The translations under genes were made by a program, and so were the position numbers. 64,000 nt of DNA, from positions 496,001 to 560,000 of the forward strand of contig NZ_SBHO01000001.1 of NCBI RefSeq assembly GCF_006980705.1. The letters are read 5' to 3'. The notes beneath the pieces are model-generated. The model made no database searches and had not been told where the DNA came from. It saw only the letters and a program-made list of their open reading frames with translations. Positions 36,691-44,723 of this stretch are shown here, piece by piece; within the stretch, counting starts at the first letter, position 1; every line of letters starts with the position of its first letter. The stretch comes from Tepidiphilus olei. GTDB taxonomy: Bacteria > Pseudomonadota > Gammaproteobacteria > Burkholderiales > Rhodocyclaceae.

Positions 36691-37350
36691 CTAAAAGCCG
36701 ATCGTCGCGAGAATTGTGCTGCGTACCGCGACGAACATCGGCCACAGGATGGAGGAGCCCACCCCGCTGATCATGGCCACCAGCAGGATCGCGATGCCGT
36801 ACGGCTCCAGCCGCGACAAGGCCCAGGCCGGACGCGGCGGCAATACGCTCACGAGCATGCGACCGCCGTCGAGCGGCGGCAGCGGCAGGAGGTTCAATAC
36901 CATGAGGGCGACGTTGATCGAGATGCCGGCATCGGCCATGCGCGCGAGCGGCACTGCCCAGAAGGGAGGCAGGAACGTGAGCGAGAGCTTGAAGAGCAAG
37001 GCCCATCCGAGGGCCATCGCCAAATTGATGCCGGGCCCTGCGCCCGCCACCCAGAACATGTCGCGCTTGGGATGACGCAAGCGGGAGGGATCGACCGGCA
37101 CCGGTTTCGCCCAACCGAAGAGCAGCGCTCCGGCGCCGGTGAGCAGCGACAGCAGGAGAATGCCCAGCGGCACGAGGAGGGTGCCCACCGGGTCGACGTG
37201 ACGCAGTGGATTGAGCGAGATGCGCCCGGCACGCTCGGCGGTGGGATCGCCAAAAGCTCGGGCGACGTAGCCGTGCGCCGCCTCGTGCAAGGTGATCGCC
37301 AGCAGCACCGGCAGCGCCCAGAGCGCGAGATCGGCGAGAAAGGCATTCAT
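36691..37350 (-). CDS. Site-2 protease family zinc metalloprotease (M50)
   Basis: A 219-aa polytopic membrane protease: about six hydrophobic segments, HEAAHGY (HExxH) in the first helix at about 22-28 and the second metal motif LNLLPLPPLDGGR at about 150-162. This short form lacks PDZ and CBS domains and is conserved between yciO and trpS in betaproteobacteria; its substrate is not known. It overlaps yciO by ATGA. Confidence 0.92.
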   Translation of the reverse strand: MNAFLADLALWALPVLLAITLHEAAHGYVARAFGDPTAERAGRISLNPLRHVDPVGTLLVPLGILLLSLLTGAGALLFGWAKPVPVDPSRLRHPKRDMFWVAGAGPGINLAMALGWALLFKLSLTFLPPFWAVPLARMADAGISINVALMVLNLLPLPPLDGGRMLVSVLPPRPAWALSRLEPYGIAILLVAMISGVGSSILWPMFVAVRSTILATIGF

Positions 37351-37973
37351 TCGGCGATAAATGGGGTGGGATCGCCCGCCCCGACGCGCACGATGTGCGG
37401 CGCTTCGCCCGTGAGATCGACCACGGTGGTGAGCTCGCGGCAGGTTTCGCCCGTGTCGACGATCACGTCGACCAGCTTGCCGATGCGTTCGGACACCGTC
37501 TCGGCATCGGGCAAAGGCTCCGCCTCGCCGGGCAGGATCAAACTGGTGCTCAGGAGCGGCTCGCCCAGCGCCTCCAGGATCGCCTGCACCACGCGGTGCT
37601 GCGGCACGCGAAGCCCGATGGTGCGCCGTTTGGGGTGAAGGATGCGCCGGGGCAGATCGTGCGTCCCCTCGAGGATGAAGACGTAGGGGCCGGGGGTGTT
37701 GGCCTTCAGCAGGCGAAAGACGCGGTTATCCACCCGGGCATAGTTGCCCAGCTCGGAGAGGTCGCGGCACAGCAAGGTAAACGGCTGCGACTCGTCCATG
37801 TCGCGAATACGGCGGATGCGCCGGATCGCCTCGACGTCCCCCAGATGACAGGTGAGGGCATAGCTCGAGTCGGTGGGCATGGCCACGACCGCGCCTTGCC
37901 GCAATTGACGCGCGACGAGGTCGACGAGTCGGCGTTGAGGATCGACCGGATGAATGGAAAGGATTTGCGCCAT
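37347..37973 (-). CDS. yciO: YciO/Sua5-family protein (L-threonylcarbamoyladenylate synthase-like)
   Basis: A 208-aa Sua5-YciO-YrdC domain protein. TsaC/Sua5 makes threonylcarbamoyl-AMP for tRNA t6A; YciO proteins share the fold (here PTDSSYALTCHL, KRRTIGLRVP, LSTSLILPGE) but their physiological role is less certain. The KxR-SxN pattern of TsaC appears as KR-T/STS-, closer to YciO. It sits between a PHP-domain gene and an M50 peptidase gene in a conserved run. Confidence 0.85.
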   Translation of the reverse strand: MAQILSIHPVDPQRRLVDLVARQLRQGAVVAMPTDSSYALTCHLGDVEAIRRIRRIRDMDESQPFTLLCRDLSELGNYARVDNRVFRLLKANTPGPYVFILEGTHDLPRRILHPKRRTIGLRVPQHRVVQAILEALGEPLLSTSLILPGEAEPLPDAETVSERIGKLVDVIVDTGETCRELTTVVDLTGEAPHIVRVGAGDPTPFIAE

Positions 37974-37982
37974 AATCAAACA

Positions 37983-38822
37983 TTATAGCGCGCATTCGAG
38001 CAGCTGCCACACCGGCGTAAGATCCGGCGGCAAGGGGGGCGCCGCGCCCAGATCGACGGCGGATTCTTCCGGTGCATGGAAGTCGGAACCCATCGAAGCG
38101 GCAAACCCCCACTGGCGCGCGACGTGCGCCCAGCGGCGCATGTCGTCGGGGCCGTGGGAACCGGAACTCACCTCGATGGCCGTGCCCCCTGCTTCATCGA
38201 AGCGCCGTAGCAGCTCTGCGAACTGCGAGGTCGAGAGGCGGTAGCGCGCCGGATGGGCCAGCACCGCCACCCCGCCCGCCCTGTGGATCCAGGCGAGCGC
38301 CTCTTCGAGCACGGCCCACTCGTGTTCGACGTAGCCGGGCTTGCCCTTGGCGAGGTAGTATTGGAAGACTTCCGAGACCGAGCGCATCAAACCGAGCGAG
38401 ACGATATAGCGGGCGAAATGTGCGCGGCTCACCAAGGCCGGATTCTTCGCGAAGCGCAGGGCGCCTTCCCATGCACCGTGGATGCCATGGCGCTCGAGCT
38501 CCTCGGCGATGCGCTTCGCCCGCGCGTCGCGCCCCGAACGCACCCGTTGCAAGCCTTCACCGAGGGCAGGATCGCCGGGATCGACGCCCAGGCCGAGCAC
38601 GTGAATCGTCTCGTCAGCGAACGACACCGAGATCTCCACCCCAGGCACGAAAGAGATGCCCCACACGCGCGCCTCTACCTCAGCCGAGGCGCAGCCGGCG
38701 GTCTCGTCGTGGTCGGTGAGTGCGAGCAACGCCACGCCGTTCGCGGCGGCGCGACGAACCACCTCGGCCGGGGTGAGAACCCCGTCCGAGACGAGCGAAT
38801 GGCAATGGAGATCCACTTTCAT
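37983..38822 (-). CDS. PHP-domain phosphoesterase (RNase AM/YciV-like 3',5'-nucleotide bisphosphatase)
   Basis: A 279-aa PHP metallo-phosphoesterase starting MKVDLHCHSLVSDGVLTP with metal ligands in DLHCHS, LTDHDET, VPGVEIS, VLAHPARY and GSDFHAP. E. coli YciV/RnmM of this family hydrolyses 3',5'-bisphosphonucleotides and matures the 5' end of 23S rRNA; that function is inferred. It is 9 bases upstream of yciO, and begins the long minus-strand run that ends at radA. Confidence 0.88.
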   Translation of the reverse strand: MKVDLHCHSLVSDGVLTPAEVVRRAAANGVALLALTDHDETAGCASAEVEARVWGISFVPGVEISVSFADETIHVLGLGVDPGDPALGEGLQRVRSGRDARAKRIAEELERHGIHGAWEGALRFAKNPALVSRAHFARYIVSLGLMRSVSEVFQYYLAKGKPGYVEHEWAVLEEALAWIHRAGGVAVLAHPARYRLSTSQFAELLRRFDEAGGTAIEVSSGSHGPDDMRRWAHVARQWGFAASMGSDFHAPEESAVDLGAAPPLPPDLTPVWQLLECAL

Positions 38823-38853
38823 CGCATCCACCCTTCGCCCGCCGTAAAGCCGC

Positions 38854-39285
38854 TTAATGAACGGCGACGAGCTCGATCTCGAACGTGAGGTCGCGCCCGG
38901 CGAGCGGGTGGTTCGCGTCGATGGTGATCGAATCTTCGGTCACTTCGACGACGACGATGGGGATCTGCCGACCGTCACGCGATTGCATCACCAGCTGCTG
39001 TCCCACTTCCGGGTCGAGATCCGGCGGCAGCTGCTCGCGCGGCACCTGCAACACCGCCTCGGCCACGCGATCCCCGTAGGCCTCGGCCGCCGGGATGGTG
39101 ACGGTTTTCGTCTGCCCCACGGCCATGCCCTCCACGGCTTGTTCGAAACCGGGAATCACCTGACCGGAGCCGACGGTGAATTCGAGCGGGTCGCGCCCGG
39201 CCGAGCTATCGAACACCGAGCCGTCGTCGAACTTGCCGGTGTAATGGACCTGGACGGTATCGCCCGCTTTTGCTGCTTGATTCAT
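38854..39285 (-). CDS. FKBP-type peptidyl-prolyl isomerase (FkpB/SlpA-like)
   Basis: A 143-aa FKBP with an insert-in-flap domain: VQVHYTGKFDDGSVFDSSAG (12-31), IPGFEQAVEGMAVGQTK (44-60), and the closing strand ANHPLAGRDLTFEIELV. It lacks the histidine tail of SlyD, so FkpB/SlpA is the better name. AGGAAAG precedes the ATG. It is divergent from gcvH and 31 bases upstream of the PHP gene on the same strand. This is the second SlyD-like isomerase in the window. Confidence 0.88.
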   Translation of the reverse strand: MNQAAKAGDTVQVHYTGKFDDGSVFDSSAGRDPLEFTVGSGQVIPGFEQAVEGMAVGQTKTVTIPAAEAYGDRVAEAVLQVPREQLPPDLDPEVGQQLVMQSRDGRQIPIVVVEVTEDSITIDANHPLAGRDLTFEIELVAVH

Positions 39286-39450
39286 GATCTTTCCTTTCCG
39301 CTGTCGTGTAGAGCACGCCGGTATCGACCGACGTATCCAAGACCTTACCTGCTTTCTCTTGCTTTGGCTAGACGTTTGCGGAAAAATTCCTTGCCCCTTT
39401 GGGCACTTGATGCTAATTTGGCGCCCCTGCAGCTTGCCCCGGAGCCCGTG

Positions 39451-39840
39451 ATGAATCCCTCTCCCGACGACCGTCTGTACCTTCCCAGCCACCAGTGGTT
39501 GCGCCGCGAAGACGATGGAATTTACACTCTAGGCATCACCGATCATGCCCAACGTGAGCTCGGCGACATTGTCTATGTGCAATTGCCCGAGCCTGGCCAG
39601 CATCTCGAAGCCGGAGACGTGCTCGCCGTCGTCGAATCGGTCAAGGTCGCTTCCGAGATTCTCTGCCCTTTCCCCGCCACCGTCGTCGCGGTAAACGAAG
39701 AGCCCCGCGAACGACCCGAGCGACTCAACGAAGCGCCCTACGAGGTCTGGCTCCTGCAATTGATGCCCGACGAAGACGCGCCTCTCCCCGAGCTGCTCAC
39801 GGCGCGCGCCTATGATGCACTCCTCTCAGGGAGACGCTGA
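39451..39840 (+). CDS. gcvH: Glycine cleavage system H protein (lipoyl carrier)
   Basis: H protein carries the aminomethyl group on a lipoyl arm between the P, T and L proteins, and in many bacteria is also the entry point for lipoate. The 129-aa protein has the lipoylation motif ESVKVAS with K65. GGAG ends 6 bases before ATG 39451. No gcvT or gcvP is nearby, so it is an orphan here. Its last codons and TGA (LSGRR stop) fall inside the left arm of a MITE-like element (39828-39974), so the present C-terminus was probably supplied by that insertion. No glycine riboswitch is apparent in the 165 bases upstream. Confidence 0.9.
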   Translation: MNPSPDDRLYLPSHQWLRREDDGIYTLGITDHAQRELGDIVYVQLPEPGQHLEAGDVLAVVESVKVASEILCPFPATVVAVNEEPRERPERLNEAPYEVWLLQLMPDEDAPLPELLTARAYDALLSGRR

Positions 39841-39974
39841 AGAAATGAGCGAGCGGGATGAAGCGCAAGGCGCACGGAGCGCAGCGACCGAGACATATCA
39901 AGTAGATAGGCGAGGGAGCGAGCACCGCGCAACGCAGCGATTCGCCCGCGCAGCCAATTATTCAGCGTTTCCCT
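39828..39974. mobile_element. MITE-like small inverted-repeat element
   Basis: A 147-base element bounded by AGGGAGACGCTGAAGAA (39828-39844) and TTATTCAGCGTTTCCCT (39958-39974), inverted repeats matching at 15 of 17 positions. The inside is non-coding and rich in short GCGAGCG/GCGCA motifs. Size, terminal repeats and lack of coding fit a miniature inverted-repeat transposable element; similar sequences are scattered through betaproteobacterial genomes as I recall. No clear target duplication was found. It carries the gcvH stop codon and fills the gap to the glucan genes. Confidence 0.6.
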
Positions 39975-39985
39975 CAGTCTGAACC

Positions 39986-41533
39986 ATGGTCTCTGCCGCC
40001 CAGGCGCCTTTACGGCGGTATTTCGCTCTCACGGCGCTCGTGCTCGCCGCCCTCCTGGGGTGGTACTGGCACGAGAGTCGTCCCATCGATCTGCCCTCCT
40101 CGCCGCTCGCCGACCCGCGTCTGCAGTGCGTCTCTTACGCTCCCTACTATCGCGACGGCTACACCCCGTTCAAGAAAGACCTGAAACTCACTCGCGAAGA
40201 AATCGCCACCGATCTGCGCTCGCTCGCCGCCGTCACCCGCTGCGTGCGCACCTACTCGGTCGACCAAGGGCTGGATCGGGTCCCCGAAGTGGCACGCGAA
40301 CTCGGGCTCACCGTGCTCTTGGGGTCATGGATCGGGCGCGACGACGATAAGAACCGCCATGAGCTCGAGCGCGCACTGGAGGTGGCCAATGCCAACGCCG
40401 ACGTCGTCACGATGCTCATCGTCGGCAATGAGGTGCTGCTGCGCCGCGAGCAAAGCCCGGAGGCGATGGGCCGCTGGTTGGAAGAAGCCCGCGCGCGCAG
40501 CCGCGTGCCGGTGACCTACGCCGACGTCTGGGAATTCTGGCTGCGCCATCGCAGCGCGCTCGAGCCGCACGTCGATCGTGCCACCATCCACATCCTGCCC
40601 TACTGGGAAGACCGCCCTCAGCCGATCGAGGCGGCGATCGATCATCTCGTGCGCATCAGGACGCTTGCCCGTACCTTGCTGACCAAACCGGTGGTGATCG
40701 GTGAGACCGGCTGGCCCAGTGCCGGGCGCCAGCGCGAAGGGGCGATTCCTTCGCGCGTGAACCAGGCGCGCTACGTGCGCGAATTCCTGGCCTTGGCGGA
40801 GCGTCACGGCTGGCAGTACAACTTCATCGAAGCGGTGGACCAGCCCTGGAAGCGCTGGCTGGAGGGCACCGTCGGTGGCCACTGGGGGATGCTCGACACT
40901 TCGCTCGCGCCCAAATTCCCCCTTACGGGGCCGATCGCCGAACGCGCGTCATTCTGGCCGGTGCTCGCCTGGGCGGGCATGGGCGCGGCGCTGCTGCTCC
41001 TCATGGCCGCGCCAAGAGCCGCGAGCGGACGCGACCACGCGTGGCATGCGCTCGCTGGCGCCGTGCTCGGACTCATCGCGATGTGGCAGTGGGAACACGC
41101 CCGGCTGGCCTACCGCGACGCCGTGGAATGGAGCGTGTTGGGAGCGATCGGGCTCGCCTCGATTCTCGTCGCCGCGTGGCTTGCCGTGGCGCCGCGCCTG
41201 CCGGCCCGCTCCGTCGCGCTCGCGCTGCGGCTCTTGCTCTTTTGCGCCGCCGTGGCCTCCGTCTGGCTCGTGGTCGACGGCCGCTACCGCGACTTTCCCA
41301 CTGCGCTCTATCTGCCGCTCGCGCTCTTTGCCTGGCGCCGCGCATGGGAGGTGAGCGCCGAAGAGCGGCTCTGGGCCTGGATTCTCTTCGCCTTTGGCCT
41401 CTACCGCTGGCTGGAAGAACCGGGTAACGGCCAGGCACTGCTGTGGGGACTCACGGCGATGACGTTCGCGCGCGCCATCCACGCGGCGCATCGCAGAACC
41501 ACAGCCGCGGCAAAGCCCATAGCACCGCAATGA
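39986..41533 (+). CDS. Membrane-anchored GH17 beta-1,3-glucan hydrolase/transglycosylase
   Basis: A 515-aa protein: N-terminal membrane anchor (about 12-28), a periplasmic GH17 domain (45-320) and about six C-terminal membrane helices (325-505). The GH17 acid/base is E149 in IVGNEVLL and the nucleophile E240 in VVIGETGWPSAG, both intact. GH17 enzymes of proteobacteria act on beta-1,3-glucans, often as transglycosylases that branch or cyclise. The next plus-strand gene is a GH17-GT2 fusion, so the two probably act on the same periplasmic glucan. The 3' end overlaps a small minus-strand gene by 83 bases. Confidence 0.88.
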   Translation: MVSAAQAPLRRYFALTALVLAALLGWYWHESRPIDLPSSPLADPRLQCVSYAPYYRDGYTPFKKDLKLTREEIATDLRSLAAVTRCVRTYSVDQGLDRVPEVARELGLTVLLGSWIGRDDDKNRHELERALEVANANADVVTMLIVGNEVLLRREQSPEAMGRWLEEARARSRVPVTYADVWEFWLRHRSALEPHVDRATIHILPYWEDRPQPIEAAIDHLVRIRTLARTLLTKPVVIGETGWPSAGRQREGAIPSRVNQARYVREFLALAERHGWQYNFIEAVDQPWKRWLEGTVGGHWGMLDTSLAPKFPLTGPIAERASFWPVLAWAGMGAALLLLMAAPRAASGRDHAWHALAGAVLGLIAMWQWEHARLAYRDAVEWSVLGAIGLASILVAAWLAVAPRLPARSVALALRLLLFCAAVASVWLVVDGRYRDFPTALYLPLALFAWRRAWEVSAEERLWAWILFAFGLYRWLEEPGNGQALLWGLTAMTFARAIHAAHRRTTAAAKPIAPQ

Positions 41534-41858
41534 CTCCCGGCGTGGCGGCATAGAACACCGTGGCCGCCACGCCGAGCCACAGTGCCGCCACCGCCCAGCG
41601 GCGCGATCCACGAAGCTGGGAGAGGGCCGCGCACAACACGGCCACCCAACCGATGCGTTCCTCGAGAAACGCCTGAACCAACAGGAACTTGGCTGCACAG
41701 GCAACGCCTCCTCCGGGCACCCACTTGCCGCCGCAGGCCGCCGGCGCGAGTTGCGCCTCCAGCCATCCGAAGCGCACCCATAGGCAGGCGAGCCCCACCA
41801 GGATCGCACCCAAGAACCAGCCGCGCACCAAGGCGCGCCATCCGCTCTTCTTCGTCAT
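41451..41858 (-). CDS. Hypothetical small membrane protein
   Basis: A 135-aa frame starting MTKKSGWRALVRGWFLGAIL with three to four hydrophobic segments (about 12-26, 52-66, 86-104, 105-118) and two cysteines in the first loop. I do not recognise the family. It occupies the gap between the two glucan genes on the opposite strand, overlapping the 3' end of the first; hydrophobicity is sustained beyond the overlap, which argues for a real gene. It could equally be an unannotated fragment; no ribosome binding site is decisive. Confidence 0.5.
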   Translation of the reverse strand: MTKKSGWRALVRGWFLGAILVGLACLWVRFGWLEAQLAPAACGGKWVPGGGVACAAKFLLVQAFLEERIGWVAVLCAALSQLRGSRRWAVAALWLGVAATVFYAATPGVIAVLWALPRLWFCDAPRGWRARTSSP

Positions 41859-41971
41859 CCGGTTCGCCGTCTACATCCACCAGGAAACAAACATTTTCTC
41901 ATCGCCCCGGCCAATTCCGCACGGGAAGCCGTAAAATCGTCCGTTATCCTCCCGTACCACGGATCGATGCA

Positions 41972-44701
41972 GTGAGCGTAAAACTCCATCTCTTCTGGCG
42001 GGCGCTCGTCGCCCTCGTCCTTACCCTGCTCGTGATGTTCGGAACCTTCAAACTATGGGAATGGCAGGCGCGGGGCGATGCCATGCCCGGCGTCTCGGGC
42101 GAGATCGGCGGCTTCGCCTACACCCCTTTCCGTCGTGACCAGTCTCCCTTCGAGAAGAAGTACCCCACGCCCGAACAGGTCGCCGAAGACCTCGACATCC
42201 TGAGCAAGTACACTCGCCGCATCCGTACTTACGGCGTCACCGATGTCCCCTCGATCTATCCCTTGGCCGAAGAAAAAGGCTTTACCGTCACCATGGGTTT
42301 GTGGGTCTCGGCCGACAAGGAACTCTCCGAGCGGGAGATTACCGAAGGCTTGGCGCTCCTGAAGCGACACAAGAACATCGAACGCATCGTGGTGGGCAAT
42401 GAAGCGTTGCTGCGCAAGGAGATGACGGTGGCCGAGATGGCGTCCTATCTCGACCGCGTGCGCGCCGACATCCGCCGCCAGTTCCGCAAAGGACAACGTC
42501 CTCCGGTCTCCACCGCCGAACCTTGGCACGTCTGGCTCGCCAACCCCGAGCTCGTCGACCACGTCGATTACCTCATGGTGCACCTGTTGCCCTATCACGA
42601 GGGCATCTCCTCTGCACGGGCGCTCGAATACGCTTTCAGCCGATACGAAGAGCTGAGGCAGCGATTTCCCAAGAAGCCCATCGTCATTGGCGAGATCGGC
42701 TGGCCCACCAAGGGTGAAGTAATGCCCAACCTCATGGGCGGGGACGAATACGCCCGCGCCACCCTCGAAGACGCCGTGCGCTTCGTGCGCGGATTCCTCG
42801 CCGATCCACGTTCCGCCTTCCTCGATTACTTCATCATGGAGGCGTTCGATCAGCCCTGGAAAGTCGCCGTGGAGGGCTGGGCGGGTTCCTACTGGGGCAT
42901 GTTCGACGCCGATCGTCAGCTCAAGTATTCCCTCGACGGTCTCATCGTGAGCGACGTACGCTGGCAAGAAAAAGCGCGACTGGCGGTGACGGTCGCAGCC
43001 GTGCCCATGTTCCTCATCGCCTTCGCCCTGGGTAGCTGGAACGTGCTCGGGCGCCTGTGGCTCATGGGCTTGGTGCAGCTCTCCGCGGCCGTACTCGTGG
43101 TCGGCGTCTATCTGCCGAAGGATTATTACCTCTCGCGGGGCGATCTCGTCGGTCTCGTCTTTCTCATCTTTGCCACCCTCATGACCATCGCCGTACTGCT
43201 GTCGCACGGCTTCGAGTTCGGCGAGGTGCTCTTCAAGCGACAATGGCGCCGGCGATTCACCCCCCGTGAGCCTCTACCGCCGGAGCAGCAGCCCTTCGTC
43301 TCCATTCACCTCGCCTGCTACAACGAGCCGCCCGAGATGGTGATCGCCACCATCGACTCGCTCGCCCGGCTCGATTACGCCAACTTCGAGGTAATCGTCG
43401 TCGACAACAACACCACCGACGAAGCCCTGTGGAAGCCGGTGGAGGCGCACTGCGCCACGCTCGGGCCGCGTTTCCGCTTCTTCCACCTGCCGAAGTGGCC
43501 CGGCTTCAAGGCCGGCGCGCTCAATTTCGCCCTAAAGCAGACGGATCCGCGCGCCGAGATCATCGGTGTAGTCGATGCCGACTACGTCGTCGAACCCGAT
43601 TGGCTCGCCCGACTCGTGCCGCACTTCCTCGACAGCCCTCAGGTGGCGGTGGTCCAGGCGCCGCAGGCGCACCGCGACTTCGAACACAGTTTCTTCCAGC
43701 GCATGTGCAACTGGGAGTTCGAAGGGTTCTTCCGCATCGGCATGCACCACCGCAACGAACGCAACGCCCTGATCCAGCACGGTACGATGACGCTCATCCG
43801 CCGCCGGGCCCTGGAGGAAGTCGGCGGCTGGTCGGAATGGTGCATCTGCGAGGATACCGAACTCGGCCTGCGCCTGATCGAGCTCGGCTACGAAACCCGC
43901 TACGTGGATCACATCTTCGGCCGTGGCCTCACCCCTTCGGACTTCGCCGCCATCAAGTCGCAGCGCTTCCGCTGGGCGTTCGGTGCGATGCAGATCCTCA
44001 AGGCCCACTTGCCCAAGCTCCTGGGGCTGCGACCCTCGAAGCTGAACTTCGCTCAGCGCTACCACTTCCTCACCGGCTGGTTCGCCTGGTTCGGTGATGC
44101 CCTGCACCTCGTCTTCGCGCTCGCCTCCATCTACTGGACGCTGGGCATGATCCACTTCCCCAAAACCTTCGCCCTGCCGGTCGCCTCGCTCGCCATGCCC
44201 GTGCTCGGTTTCATGGCCTTCAAGACCGCACTCGGGCCCGTCCTCTACCGGCGCACCATGCACACGCGCTGGAGTGACATCCTCGGCGCCTCGATTCTCT
44301 CGGTCGGCTTGGCGCACACCATCGCGCGCGGCGTCTTCGCCGGGCTCTTCCAGAAGAAAGGCACCTTCGTGCGCACCCCCAAAGGTTGGCGCGCCAAAGG
44401 AACGTTTGCCTTCTTTGGCCCCATCCGCGAGGAACTCGGCCTGCTCGCGACGATCGTATTGGGTGCAGGGGTTCTCGTGGCCGAACGAGGGTTGCTCGAC
44501 CTGGAAATCAAGCTCTGGGTCTCCATCCTCATGCTGCAGGCGATCCCCTATCTGGCAGCGGTGCTGTGCCAGATCATCGCCTATTTGCCCGACAATGGCC
44601 CAGCGCAAGAGAGACTTCCCCAAACGTCCTCGCCGCCTCTGGGGAGCCATGAACCAGTCCCGGGAACTCCGGCCGGCGTTTCGGGTACAATGACCCATTG
44701 A
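41972..44701 (+). CDS. GH17-GT2 beta-glucan synthase (NdvB/NdvC-like)
   Basis: A 909-aa inner-membrane enzyme combining synthesis and processing of a beta-glucan. After an anchor (8-30) comes a periplasmic GH17 domain (45-325) with E144 (VVGNEALL) and E241 (VIGEIGWPTKG). Membrane helices (335-412) lead to a cytoplasmic GT2 domain with DAD (535-537), CEDTELG (626-632) and QRFRW (664-668), the processive glycosyltransferase signature, then more membrane helices. This is the layout of NdvB/NdvC-type enzymes that make periplasmic beta-(1,3)/(1,6)-glucans. A GTG start at 41972 (MSVKLHLFW) is used; the open frame upstream overlaps the small membrane gene. QxxRW-type synthases are often c-di-GMP-controlled, but no PilZ domain is present. 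Confidence 0.9.
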   Translation: MSVKLHLFWRALVALVLTLLVMFGTFKLWEWQARGDAMPGVSGEIGGFAYTPFRRDQSPFEKKYPTPEQVAEDLDILSKYTRRIRTYGVTDVPSIYPLAEEKGFTVTMGLWVSADKELSEREITEGLALLKRHKNIERIVVGNEALLRKEMTVAEMASYLDRVRADIRRQFRKGQRPPVSTAEPWHVWLANPELVDHVDYLMVHLLPYHEGISSARALEYAFSRYEELRQRFPKKPIVIGEIGWPTKGEVMPNLMGGDEYARATLEDAVRFVRGFLADPRSAFLDYFIMEAFDQPWKVAVEGWAGSYWGMFDADRQLKYSLDGLIVSDVRWQEKARLAVTVAAVPMFLIAFALGSWNVLGRLWLMGLVQLSAAVLVVGVYLPKDYYLSRGDLVGLVFLIFATLMTIAVLLSHGFEFGEVLFKRQWRRRFTPREPLPPEQQPFVSIHLACYNEPPEMVIATIDSLARLDYANFEVIVVDNNTTDEALWKPVEAHCATLGPRFRFFHLPKWPGFKAGALNFALKQTDPRAEIIGVVDADYVVEPDWLARLVPHFLDSPQVAVVQAPQAHRDFEHSFFQRMCNWEFEGFFRIGMHHRNERNALIQHGTMTLIRRRALEEVGGWSEWCICEDTELGLRLIELGYETRYVDHIFGRGLTPSDFAAIKSQRFRWAFGAMQILKAHLPKLLGLRPSKLNFAQRYHFLTGWFAWFGDALHLVFALASIYWTLGMIHFPKTFALPVASLAMPVLGFMAFKTALGPVLYRRTMHTRWSDILGASILSVGLAHTIARGVFAGLFQKKGTFVRTPKGWRAKGTFAFFGPIREELGLLATIVLGAGVLVAERGLLDLEIKLWVSILMLQAIPYLAAVLCQIIAYLPDNGPAQERLPQTSSPPLGSHEPVPGTPAGVSGTMTH

Positions 44702-44723
44702 ACCGTAATTCTTCGGGAGTACC

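Noticed and set aside
36653-37114. Extended trpS frame over the M50 peptidase gene
   Set aside because: The sequence upstream of ATG 36652 is out-of-frame coding for the peptidase and unlike any synthetase.
39286-39450. Glycine riboswitch upstream of gcvH
   Set aside because: No tandem glycine aptamer pattern; only a small TGCCC-CTTT-GGGCA hairpin is present.
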